A stretch of 14,853 nt of DNA from RGIG2041 sp045652745 (GCA_045652745.1 JAZRUW010000026.1:1-14853); one strand, 5' to 3'; counted from the stretch's first letter, positions 6,781 to 13,342 are shown. The notes: generated by a model from the sequence alone, not told the origin. Made by a program: numbers and translations.

Positions 6781-7794
6781 TTATTTATAATAAATTTCGA
6801 GCAACATTCGCAGAATGGTTGATTTTGCCGAAACAAAAATGCTCAGTTTATCTTGTGCCTGCACCACTGCTTCGCAGGCAAACATCAGTTTTTCTTTTGC
6901 ACAAAACGTGCAAAGCTCTGTCATTTGCGGCAGGTAGTCTGTGTTGGTGATACCGTTTTGCGTGCCCAGTTTCAGTTTTAAAAGGTCAGAAAAGAACGAA
7001 AGCAGACAATCCAGTAAAATGGCGATACCGTCTGTCGGATTCTCCTTGCTTTTTTTATGTGCATCAAAAAAGTCGGCAATATCAAACAGGCGCGTCGGCT
7101 TGCCGCCACGCAGTAAAATGGCCGCCGCATTATACATTTTCTGGCGCATTTGTGCAAAATCTTCATTTTGACACAGTAAATCCACCTTGCCGGTGATGCC
7201 ACCGCAAAACGACACGATAAAGTCTGTCTGCGAGAGCATGTGCGGATAGTTTTCCTTGACGTAGAGTCGGATTTCATTGTCGCTCTTGGGTTGGAAACGC
7301 AAAATGCGACTGCGCGAACGAATGGTCGGCAGAATTTTATCTGCATCCGATGTGCACAGGATAAAGACGGCGTAGGCCGGTGGTTCTTCTAACACCTTTA
7401 AAAAGGCGTTTTGTGCACCGACGGTCAAGGCTTCGCCGTCTTCGATAATATACACTTTTTTGCTTGCCTTGAACGGACGAGTATAAACATCTTCGATAAT
7501 ATCGCGTACTTCATCGACACCGATGCTTTTTTTCGTTGTCAAATCCTGCAGAGATTTGACAATGATGTCCGGATTGTTACCGCTTGCGCTTTGCACACAG
7601 TTGTCGCAATTACCGCAAGGGGGCATGCCGCTGCCTTCGCAAAGAAGCGCTGCGGCAAAATAGCGCGCGGTTTCGCGCTTTAAAAGACCTGCAGGCCCGG
7701 CAAACAGATAGGCATGTACGGCAGTATTGTTTTGTATACCGGCAATCAAATCGCGCACAATGGCATGATTGCCCTTAGGGTAAGTGATAGACAT
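6781..7794 (-). CDS. holB: DNA polymerase III delta' subunit (clamp loader)
   Basis: Delta' is a structural part of the clamp loader that opens the beta clamp during replication. The 337-residue protein has the AAA+ fold landmarks: HAYLFAGPAGLLKRETA at the P-loop position (27-43), a four-cysteine zinc module (C52, C60, C63, C66), the Walker B-like region YIIEDGEALT, the family signature AQNAFLKVLEEPP (127-139), and IRSRSRILRF at the SRC-motif position (serine instead of cysteine). The P-loop lacks the usual GxGK and reads GLLKR, which fits a delta' that does not hydrolyse ATP. The start codon overlaps the darA stop by one base (TAATG), and no strong ribosome binding site is visible, so it should be translated by coupling. 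In B. subtilis yaaR lies between darA and holB; it is absent here. Confidence 0.94.
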   Translation of the reverse strand: MSITYPKGNHAIVRDLIAGIQNNTAVHAYLFAGPAGLLKRETARYFAAALLCEGSGMPPCGNCDNCVQSASGNNPDIIVKSLQDLTTKKSIGVDEVRDIIEDVYTRPFKASKKVYIIEDGEALTVGAQNAFLKVLEEPPAYAVFILCTSDADKILPTIRSRSRILRFQPKSDNEIRLYVKENYPHMLSQTDFIVSFCGGITGKVDLLCQNEDFAQMRQKMYNAAAILLRGGKPTRLFDIADFFDAHKKSKENPTDGIAILLDCLLSFFSDLLKLKLGTQNGITNTDYLPQMTELCTFCAKEKLMFACEAVVQAQDKLSIFVSAKSTILRMLLEIYYK

Positions 7795-8123
7795 TATGCT
7801 TTTTCGAAACGCTCAACGTCCATTACAAAAATCGTTGCGCCGCCAACCTCTACTTCCACCGGATACGGTGTGTAAACCGAGCCGAGACCGGACATCGGTA
7901 CCGGTGTGGAGATGATTTGCTTTCTGGTCTCACTCTTGGATTTGATAATATCAATAACTGCCTGCACGTTCTGTTCGCTTGTGCCGACCAAAAGCGTGAT
8001 ATTACCGGATTTCAAAAAGCCGCCGGTGGTGGCCAGTTTGGTTACGCTAAAGCCCTGACGGTTGAGTTCGCTCATTACTTTGCCGCCGTCCTCGTCGTGT
8101 ACAATCGCAAGAATAAGTTTCAT
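7794..8123 (-). CDS. darA: Cyclic-di-AMP receptor DarA (PII-like, YaaQ)
   Basis: DarA (also PstA/YaaQ) is a small trimeric PII-like protein that binds the second messenger cyclic di-AMP. The 109-residue product begins MKLILAIVHDEDGG and contains the strongly conserved ligand-site stretch VTKLATTGGFLKSGNIT (27-43), then a long flexible loop (about 64-90) and the C-terminal strands VEVGGATIFVMDVERFEKA. Length is normal. AAGGAGG is 7 nt before the ATG. It is the first gene of darA-holB-ricT and has its own extended -10 promoter. The protein partner that DarA controls is not known in most bacteria, and nothing in the window points to one apart from the co-transcribed clamp-loader and Fe-S genes. 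Confidence 0.96.
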   Translation of the reverse strand: MKLILAIVHDEDGGKVMSELNRQGFSVTKLATTGGFLKSGNITLLVGTSEQNVQAVIDIIKSKSETRKQIISTPVPMSGLGSVYTPYPVEVEVGGATIFVMDVERFEKA

Positions 8124-8180
8124 AGAAAATCCTCCTTTATGATAAAACTTAAAATGTAAATCCGTTTTTTTACTATATTT

Positions 8181-8209
8181 ATTTTAACATAAAAAATTCA
8201 ACTTGGCAA
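8181..8209 (-). promoter_or_regulatory. Promoter of the darA-holB-ricT operon
   Basis: On the - strand: TTGCCA (-35), 17-bp spacer ending in TGT, TAAAAT (-10), giving an extended -10. It lies directly after the tsaD stop codon. No convincing terminator separates tsaD from it, so some read-through from the tsaC operon is likely. Confidence 0.8.
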
Positions 8210-8226
8210 TAGTGCAATTTTGGCGG

Positions 8227-9237
8227 TTATGCCAATGGTAGAGACGGTATGGCATTTAAAGATAAATCCGCTGTGTCGCCTGCCAAGAATGCGTAGTGTG
8301 CCGCACAACCGATCATGGCGGCGTTATCGGTACAAAGCACCGGCGGCGGCACAAAAAAGTCCATTTTATTTTTTTTGGCCGCGGCTTCAAAACTTGCACG
8401 AAGTGCCGAGTTGGAGGCAACGCCGCCCGCGAGCGCAATTTTACCTGCACCGACGGTTTTTGCTGCGTGAAATGTATGCGCGGTCAATACCTCTACGACC
8501 GCCTGCTGAAAACTTGCGGCGATATCGGCTTTGTTGTAACTTTCACCGTTTTGTTCTAATTTGTGCAGATGGTTGATTACGGCGGTTTTTACACCGCTGA
8601 AGCTGAAGTCGTACGGATTATCCATCGTCACGCGCGGCAAATGCACCGCTTCGGGGTTGCCCTCTTTTGCCAGCTTGTCTATGAGCGGGCCGCCGGGATA
8701 GCCCAGACCGAGCACGCGTGCTACTTTATCGTAGGCTTCGCCTGCCGCATCGTCGCAGGTGCGGCCGAGCACCTCAAAATCAGTGTATGTTTTTACATGC
8801 ACAATATGACTGTGTCCGCCGGATGCAACCAAGCATACAAAGGGCGGCTCTAAATCCGGATGTGCTAAAAAGTTTGCCATGATATGTCCCTTGATATGGT
8901 GCACCGCAATTAGGGGGAGCTTTGCTGACATCGACAACGCTTTTGCAAAGGATACGCCGACGAGCAATGCGCCGACTAGGCCCGGACCGTAGGTCACGGC
9001 AATCGCCGTTAAGTCTTTCAACTCTATGTTTGCAGTTTTGAGTGCTTCATCGACCACTGTCCCGATGGCTTCCGTGTGACAGCGCGATGCAATTTCCGGC
9101 ACAACGCCGCCGTATCGCTTATGAATTTCAATTTGCGAGTTGATGACGTTGGACAATACAGTGCGGCCGTTTTTAATTACCGCCGCTGCTGTTTCGTCGC
9201 ACGAAGATTCAATTGCCAAAATGAGTGTATCTGCCAT
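8227..9237 (-). CDS. tsaD: tRNA N6-adenosine threonylcarbamoyltransferase TsaD
   Basis: TsaD transfers the threonylcarbamoyl group from TC-AMP to A37 of ANN-decoding tRNAs (t6A), together with TsaB and TsaE. From the ATG at 9237 it has 336 residues, the normal length. Motifs of the ASKHA fold are intact: AIESSCDETA (8-17), YGPGLVGALLVG, the metal-binding HHIKGH (H114, H118), VASGGHSH (137-143 region), DDAAGEAYDKVARVLGLGYPGG, FSFSGVKTA and the C-terminal metal ligand in CTDNAAMIG. The start was moved from an in-frame ATG at 9246 because that codon touches AAGGA with no spacing. The ATG at 9237 is 9 nt from it. It is the last gene of tsaC-ywlE-rimI-tsaD. TsaB and TsaE, needed for activity in bacteria, must be encoded elsewhere. 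Confidence 0.97.
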   Translation of the reverse strand: MADTLILAIESSCDETAAAVIKNGRTVLSNVINSQIEIHKRYGGVVPEIASRCHTEAIGTVVDEALKTANIELKDLTAIAVTYGPGLVGALLVGVSFAKALSMSAKLPLIAVHHIKGHIMANFLAHPDLEPPFVCLVASGGHSHIVHVKTYTDFEVLGRTCDDAAGEAYDKVARVLGLGYPGGPLIDKLAKEGNPEAVHLPRVTMDNPYDFSFSGVKTAVINHLHKLEQNGESYNKADIAASFQQAVVEVLTAHTFHAAKTVGAGKIALAGGVASNSALRASFEAAAKKNKMDFFVPPPVLCTDNAAMIGCAAHYAFLAGDTADLSLNAIPSLPLA

Positions 9238-9246
9238 AGTGTTCAT

Positions 9247-9251
9247 TCCTT
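9247..9251 (-). promoter_or_regulatory. Ribosome binding site that sets the tsaD start
   Basis: AAGGA on the - strand, partly overlapping the rimI stop. It directly abuts the ATG at 9246 (0 nt) and is 9 nt from the ATG at 9237, so the shorter TsaD reading is preferred. Confidence 0.75.
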
Positions 9252-9684
9252 ATATCTGTTTTTCCATAATCACGGCGTCCTCGCCGTTGTCTGCGTAATA
9301 GCCTTTGCGCTCACCGACAGGGATAAAGCCGCAGGCGGCATACAGCGCTTGTGCGGCCGTATTGGATTTGCGCACTTCTAAATAGATGTTATGCACACCG
9401 CGCGCCGCGGCAGCATTTAACAATTTTTGCAGAATTTGTTTGCCGAGGCCGCGTCTGCGACAGTCGGGATGTACTGCTACATTGGTAATGTCTGCGCTGT
9501 CTGCAGCTTGCCAGAATGCGCCGTAACCGATAACGGTTTCGTTTTCCATGAGCAATACATAACACGCGTTTTCATTGGTTACATCATTTTCAAAAGCCGT
9601 CTTTGTCCACGGGACGGGAAAACAAATGCACTCCAGCGCATACAGACTGTCTGTATATTCGGGTTTTAAGACCTCAAAATGCAT
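9250..9684 (-). CDS. rimI: Ribosomal protein S18 alanine N-acetyltransferase RimI
   Basis: A GNAT-fold acetyltransferase that acetylates the N-terminal alanine of ribosomal protein S18. From the ATG at 9684 the product has 144 residues. Visible elements are the acetyl-CoA loop VAVHPDCRRRGLGKQIL (69-85), E103 in YLEVRKSN and Y115 in ALYAACGF, which match the catalytic Glu and Tyr known for RimI, and the closing GERKGYY...DAVIM. The start is set by AGGAG at 9695-9699, 10 nt upstream. The longer frame would place 13 extra residues inside ywlE without a better signal. It overlaps the 3' end of ywlE by 11 nt. The neighbour tsaD is the usual partner of rimI. Other GNAT substrates cannot be excluded. 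Confidence 0.93.
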   Translation of the reverse strand: MHFEVLKPEYTDSLYALECICFPVPWTKTAFENDVTNENACYVLLMENETVIGYGAFWQAADSADITNVAVHPDCRRRGLGKQILQKLLNAAAARGVHNIYLEVRKSNTAAQALYAACGFIPVGERKGYYADNGEDAVIMEKQI

Positions 9685-10129
9685 CGTCTGCTTTCTCCTT
9701 TTTATACAAAAGTGTAATGGCATCTTTTAACTGATCGCGACATCTGCGATAGGTGTCCATATCGCCGCCGTAGGGATCCGCCACATCGCCGCCGATGCCT
9801 ACATAGTCTAAAAGCGGATGGGTTTTTAGTTCAAAATCGTCTCCGAAAAAGTGCACGATTGCCTGCTTGTGTGCTGCGGTCATTGTCAGTACCAAATCGG
9901 CCTCGTTTAATACATCCGCGTGGATATTTGCAGAGCGGTGATTTTGTATGTCTATATCCAGTTCCGCCATGGCGCGCACTGCATTTTCCGAGGCGCGCTG
10001 GCCTTCCGATGTGCTGATAGCACCGGAAAGTACGGATAGGTTATCGTCTTCTTGCACCATGGATTTTAATAATGCTTCGGCCATCGGGCTTCGGCAAGTG
10101 TTACCGGTGCATACAAACAATATGTTCAT
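9674..10129 (-). CDS. ywlE: Low-molecular-weight phosphatase, predicted protein-arginine phosphatase YwlE
   Basis: A 151-residue low-molecular-weight phosphatase. The P-loop CTGNTCR (C7-R13) holds the nucleophile C7 and phosphate-binding R13. The general acid is D118 in VADPYGGD. The residue before the second P-loop cysteine is threonine (T11), as in B. subtilis YwlE, where this threonine gives selectivity for phospho-arginine; tyrosine-type enzymes usually carry isoleucine or a similar residue. The call of arginine phosphatase rests on that residue and on the tsaC-ywlE linkage also seen in B. subtilis (ywlC-ywlE). AAGGAG is 7 nt before the ATG and overlaps the tsaC stop. The matching arginine kinase McsB is not in this window. 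Confidence 0.92.
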   Translation of the reverse strand: MNILFVCTGNTCRSPMAEALLKSMVQEDDNLSVLSGAISTSEGQRASENAVRAMAELDIDIQNHRSANIHADVLNEADLVLTMTAAHKQAIVHFFGDDFELKTHPLLDYVGIGGDVADPYGGDMDTYRRCRDQLKDAITLLYKKEKADDAF

Positions 10130-10133
10130 CAGA

Positions 10134-11174
10134 TTACTCCTTTATTTCCAGTACACGGTTTGCTGCGGCTTTATAGATGCGGTTGCGCACCGCAACCATA
10201 ATCGGATCCTGCCATGTGAGCGGCGCATAGATTTTTTGTGCACCTTCGGCATCAAATTCGCGCAGAGCATCGAATAAAGTTGAAGCGTAGACTTGTGCAC
10301 TGTTGCCGCCTTGTAAAAGAATGTCTGCCCCGCAAATCGTGTAATCTTTGCCGTCCGCCAAAACGCCGACGCGCAAGCCGTCTTTTTTGTCTTGCAAAAC
10401 TAACTCGGTCAAAGCGGCGGTGCAATCGGATTTGTATTCAATCACCGTTAAATCTGCTTTCGGCGCATAGTGCTTATATTTCATACCGGGACTTTTGGGT
10501 GCCTCGTCCTGTGTCGCACTGCCTTTGCCGGCGTGTACTTCGCCGAGTACGGATTCGAGCATATCTAAAGTAATGCCGCCCGGACGCAGTACGGTCGGGA
10601 TGTCGCTTGTCATATCAATAACGGTGGATTCCAATCCCACGGTGCAACTGCCGCCGTCTGCAATCATATCAATTTTGCCGAGCATATCTTCGCGCACATG
10701 ACTTGCCTCTGTAGGCGAAGGTTTGCCCGACGTATTTGCCGACGGTGCCGCTATCGGCACACCTGCAGCGCGGATGATTTCGCGCGCCACGGGATTGGAC
10801 GGCATGCGGACGGCAACCGTTTTCAGTCCTGCGCTGACACAGTCCGGGATTTTATCCGACTTTTGCATGATGATGCTGATCGGGCCCGGCCAAAACGCGG
10901 CCATCAGAAGTTTCGCTTTTTCGGGGATTTCGGCTACGAGCGCGTCAACCTCTTTTATATCGGCAATGTGCACGATGAGCGGATTGTCCGACGGACGGCC
11001 TTTGGCGGTAAATATCTTTTGAACGGCAGTTTCATCGAGCGCGTTTGCGCCGAGACCATATACGGTTTCCGTCGGAAAAGCGACTATGCCACCTGCCGCC
11101 AGAATTTGTCCTGCTTCGCGGGCGAGCGCCGGGTCTATATTTTCGGGATTAAATTTTATTTCCTTTGTTTGCAT
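10134..11174 (-). CDS. tsaC: L-threonylcarbamoyladenylate synthase TsaC/Sua5 (two-domain form)
   Basis: The enzyme makes threonylcarbamoyl-AMP from threonine, bicarbonate and ATP, the first step of tRNA t6A formation. From the ATG at 11174 it has 346 residues: a YrdC domain with PTETVYGLG (34-42), KGRPSDNPL (58-66), SANTSGKPSPT (145-155) and GLESTVIDM, then a linker with SPGMKYKHYAPKA (228-240) and a C-terminal Sua5 domain. The long two-domain form (YwlC/Sua5) is the usual one in Firmicutes. AGGTGA at 11180-11185 lies 5 nt before this ATG. An in-frame GTG at 11183 overlaps that site and is rejected. It is the first gene of a four-gene operon and has an extended -10 promoter just upstream. Confidence 0.96.
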   Translation of the reverse strand: MQTKEIKFNPENIDPALAREAGQILAAGGIVAFPTETVYGLGANALDETAVQKIFTAKGRPSDNPLIVHIADIKEVDALVAEIPEKAKLLMAAFWPGPISIIMQKSDKIPDCVSAGLKTVAVRMPSNPVAREIIRAAGVPIAAPSANTSGKPSPTEASHVREDMLGKIDMIADGGSCTVGLESTVIDMTSDIPTVLRPGGITLDMLESVLGEVHAGKGSATQDEAPKSPGMKYKHYAPKADLTVIEYKSDCTAALTELVLQDKKDGLRVGVLADGKDYTICGADILLQGGNSAQVYASTLFDALREFDAEGAQKIYAPLTWQDPIMVAVRNRIYKAAANRVLEIKE

Positions 11175-11204
11175 GAATTTCACCTTTTAAATTTGTGTGC
11201 TATG

Positions 11205-11233
11205 ATTATAGCATATAATTCTCAAAAAAACAA
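11205..11233 (-). promoter_or_regulatory. Promoter of the tsaC-ywlE-rimI-tsaD operon
   Basis: On the - strand: TTGTTT (-35, weak), 17-bp spacer ending in TGC, perfect TATAAT (-10), so an extended -10 promoter. Transcription should start near 11198, leaving a leader of about 24 nt before the tsaC ATG. Confidence 0.82.
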
Positions 11234-11263
11234 TTCCCATATATTAAAATATGTACGAATTGT
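11230..11263. repeat. Nested inverted repeat between divergent promoters (possible operator)
   Basis: ACAATTC at 11230-11236 pairs with GAATTGT at 11257-11263. Inside it, CATAT at 11238-11242 pairs with ATATG at 11249-11253. A further CGAATT/AATTCG pair follows at 11256-11272. The outer left arm overlaps the tsaC -35 box. This shape fits a dimeric repressor site, but A/T-rich DNA forms such repeats easily by chance. Confidence 0.4.
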
Positions 11264-11281
11264 GAAAATTCGAAAGTTTTA

Positions 11282-11310
11282 TAGACAAAAACGCAAAAAT
11301 GTGCTTTAAT
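11282..11310 (+). promoter_or_regulatory. Promoter of the TPR protein-cyclophilin operon
   Basis: TAGACA (-35, 5 of 6), 17-bp spacer ending in TGC, TTTAAT (-10, 5 of 6) with an extended -10. It is divergent from the tsaC promoter, with about 50 bp between the two -35 boxes. The strong AGGGAGG at 11327-11333 follows. Confidence 0.8.
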
Positions 11311-11340
11311 AATAGAAGTATTTGTCAGGGAGGTAGGATT

Positions 11341-12186
11341 ATGGCAAAGAAAGAAAAAAAGATAAAAGAAAAAAAGGGACTTGGTCTGTCTAAGTCGGCC
11401 GGCATTACGCTCGGTGTCATTTTGGCGGTAGTTTTGGCGTTCCGCGTAGGTTATGCGGCAGGTTTTGCCGTAGCGGCACTGGTGCTTTTGGGGTTGGTGA
11501 TTTGGCAGTGGCCGAATCTTTTGACGTTGTTTGGTCAGCGGTATTATGCACAGGGCAAAAACAACAAGGCACTGCGTTGCCTGAAGGCAGGTCATGAACA
11601 CGGCCGTGCCGGCGCATCCAATTCCAGCGCATATGCATACATACTTTTACGTTGCGGCCAGGCGGAGGAAGCTAAAGTCGTTGCCAACTATGCGTTGCTC
11701 AGCAAAAAGATTTCAGATGCGGACAAAAATCAGGTGCGTCAGATTTTGTCGCTCATTTGTTATAAGAAGGGCGAGTATGCCGAAGCGACAAAGATGATGG
11801 AAAAAATCTTTGAAACCTATAAAACCACAACGGTGTACGGAACGCTCGGCTATTATAAGATTCTCGCCGGTAGCGAGGATATGTACAGTTTTAATGAAGA
11901 AGCGTACGCATATAACAGTGACAATAAAGTCATCATAGACAACATGGTGATTTTGCATCTGATGAAAGGCGAATATACCGAAGCGCAGGCTCTGTCTCAA
12001 AAAAGTATAGATGCAGGCAACAAGGGCGTGGAGATTTATTTCCATGCGGCGCAAGCCGAAGAGGGACTGGGCAACATGGACAAGGCGCGTGAATACTACC
12101 GTGCGGCGCGCTCTTGCACACGTTCGTTTATGACAACGATTGGCGAAGAAGAAATTGACAGTGCAATTGAACGCTTGGATGTATAG
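11341..12186 (+). CDS. Uncharacterised membrane-anchored tetratricopeptide-repeat protein
   Basis: I do not recognise a named family. From the ATG at 11341, set by AGGGAGG 7 nt upstream, the product has 281 residues. The first 19 residues are very rich in Lys (MAKKEKKIKEKKG). Two hydrophobic segments follow at about 20-35 and 37-57, probably a membrane hairpin that leaves both ends in the cytosol. The remainder is helical with TPR-like units: about 68-88 (YYAQGKNNKALRCLKAG), 97-118, 134-158 (CYKKGEYAEATKMMEKIF), 205-224 (LHLMKGEYTEAQALSQKSI) and 231-258 (AAQAEEGLGNMDKAREYYRAA). The expected job is protein-protein contact at the membrane. It is followed after 25 nt by the lipoprotein cyclophilin and likely shares its transcript, which hints at a cell-envelope role, but this is inference only. 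Confidence 0.85.
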   Translation: MAKKEKKIKEKKGLGLSKSAGITLGVILAVVLAFRVGYAAGFAVAALVLLGLVIWQWPNLLTLFGQRYYAQGKNNKALRCLKAGHEHGRAGASNSSAYAYILLRCGQAEEAKVVANYALLSKKISDADKNQVRQILSLICYKKGEYAEATKMMEKIFETYKTTTVYGTLGYYKILAGSEDMYSFNEEAYAYNSDNKVIIDNMVILHLMKGEYTEAQALSQKSIDAGNKGVEIYFHAAQAEEGLGNMDKAREYYRAARSCTRSFMTTIGEEEIDSAIERLDV

Positions 12187-12211
12187 TTTTGTATGGAAAG
12201 GAAGAAGAAAC

Positions 12212-12838
12212 ATGAAAAAGATTTTGGCCATTGCGCTTGCGCTGGTTATGGTGTTCGCGCTCGGCGCATGCGGCGAGCAGATCACATCGACCACCGGTGA
12301 CGAGGGTGCAAAACCGCCGGTGACAGAGCCGGAAAAGAAAGTAGAACCGAAGGTAGAGGTCGATGAAACAAAATTAAAGGTCGTAATTGAAACCGATTAC
12401 GGTAAAATTCATGTGACACTTGCGCCGGAAATGGCTCCGATTACGGTTGCAAACTTTCAAAAACTTGTGAGTGAGGGCTTTTATGACGGACTTACATTCC
12501 ACAGAGTTATTGAAGGCTTTATGATTCAGGGCGGTGCGGGTAATGCACCGAAAACAATCAAAGGCGAATTTGCTGCGAACGGTGTAAATAATACACTTGC
12601 ACATGAGCGCGGTGTGATTTCTATGGCGCGTGCGTATGATTTCAACTCGGCAAGCAGTCAGTTCTTTATCATGCACGAGGCTGCACCGCATCTGGACGGG
12701 CAGTATGCCGCCTTCGGTCAAGTTACCAAGGGGATAGAGGTTGTGGATGCCATCGTGGAAAATTCCCCGGTAGTGGATAATAACGGTACGGTGCTTGCCG
12801 AAGACCAAATTCATATAACAAGCATATATTTTGAATAA
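12212..12838 (+). CDS. Lipoprotein cyclophilin-type peptidyl-prolyl isomerase
   Basis: A 208-residue predicted lipoprotein that would catalyse proline cis-trans isomerisation outside the membrane. The signal peptide is MKKILAIALALVMVFALGAC, with lipobox LGAC and lipidation at C20. A Thr/Pro/Glu/Lys-rich linker (about 21-54) leads to the cyclophilin domain. Active-site elements are FHRVIEGFMIQGG (R98, F103, Q106) and SSQFFIMHE (Q150, F152). The position of the Trp that binds cyclosporin in human CypA is His (H160 in PHLDG). The GTGxGG loop after FMIQGG is shortened to about AGNAPKT compared with the next gene. The start follows AAAGGAAG at 7 nt; the upstream frame overlaps the TPR gene and is rejected. 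It is clearly a paralogue of the next gene. Confidence 0.93.
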   Translation: MKKILAIALALVMVFALGACGEQITSTTGDEGAKPPVTEPEKKVEPKVEVDETKLKVVIETDYGKIHVTLAPEMAPITVANFQKLVSEGFYDGLTFHRVIEGFMIQGGAGNAPKTIKGEFAANGVNNTLAHERGVISMARAYDFNSASSQFFIMHEAAPHLDGQYAAFGQVTKGIEVVDAIVENSPVVDNNGTVLAEDQIHITSIYFE

Positions 12839-12853
12839 AAGGAGAAAATAAAC

Positions 12854-13342
12854 ATGGCAAATGTAATTATGGAAACACAGCACGGTACAATGAAACTCGA
12901 ACTGTACCCGGAGGTAGCGCCGATTACGGTAGCAAACTTTGAAAAGTTGGTCAGCGAAGGATTTTATGACGGTCTGACGTTCCACCGAATTATTCGCGGT
13001 TTTATGATTCAGGGCGGTGATCCGGAAGGTACCGGTATGGGCGGCTCGAAAGATAAAATCAAGGGTGAATTTGCGTCCAACGGCGTAAAGAATGATTTAA
13101 GACACACCCGCGGCGTCATTTCGATGGCGAGAAGCATGATGCGTGACTCGGCAAGCAGTCAGTTTTTCATCATGCACGAAGATGCACCGCACCTCGATGG
13201 TGAGTATGCAGCATTCGGTAAAGTGGTAGAGGGCATTGAGGTTGTAGATGCGATTGTTCAAAATGCCCAAGTTGTGGACAGAAACGGTACAGTTTTGCCC
13301 CAAAATCAACCAAAAATTATAAAAGTTACAATCGAAAAATAA
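12854..13342 (+). CDS. Cytosolic cyclophilin-type peptidyl-prolyl isomerase
   Basis: A 162-residue single-domain cyclophilin without signal peptide, expected in the cytosol as a folding helper. Motifs are FHRIIRGFMIQGGDPEGTG (R45, F50, Q53), SSQFFIMHE (Q103, F105) and PHLDGEYAAFGKV, with His (H113) at the cyclosporin-contact Trp position. GGAG lies 9 nt before the ATG, and the gene begins 15 nt after the stop of the lipoprotein paralogue. The two share long identical stretches such as ITVANF, KLVSEGFYDGLTFHR and GIEVVDAIV, so they look like a tandem duplication in which one copy gained a lipoprotein signal or the other lost it. No terminator is visible after the stop, only A-rich DNA before the gap promoter. 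Confidence 0.96.
   Translation: MANVIMETQHGTMKLELYPEVAPITVANFEKLVSEGFYDGLTFHRIIRGFMIQGGDPEGTGMGGSKDKIKGEFASNGVKNDLRHTRGVISMARSMMRDSASSQFFIMHEDAPHLDGEYAAFGKVVEGIEVVDAIVQNAQVVDRNGTVLPQNQPKIIKVTIEK

Noticed and set aside
6208..6822. Open frame of 204 codons on the + strand over ricT
   Set aside because: It lies antisense to ricT, whose motifs are unmistakable. Its Phe-rich translation is the usual shadow of Lys/Glu-rich codons and has no ribosome binding site.
8204..8232. Possible terminator between tsaD and darA (TTGGC/GCCAA hairpin)
   Set aside because: The stem is only 5 bp and is not followed by a T tract; the region is better explained by the darA promoter.
10698..11309. Open frame of 203 codons on the + strand over tsaC
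   Set aside because: Antisense to tsaC and running through both divergent promoters. The translation is Arg/Cys-rich with no recognisable domain.
11299..11340. Upstream start for the TPR protein at 11299
   Set aside because: It would put the start codon inside the promoter -10 region and before the strong AGGGAGG. The ATG at 11341 is clearly better.
12374..12985. Open frame of 203 codons on the - strand over the two cyclophilins
   Set aside because: It spans two well-supported genes and their ribosome binding site, and its Cys/His-rich translation is typical of an antisense shadow.
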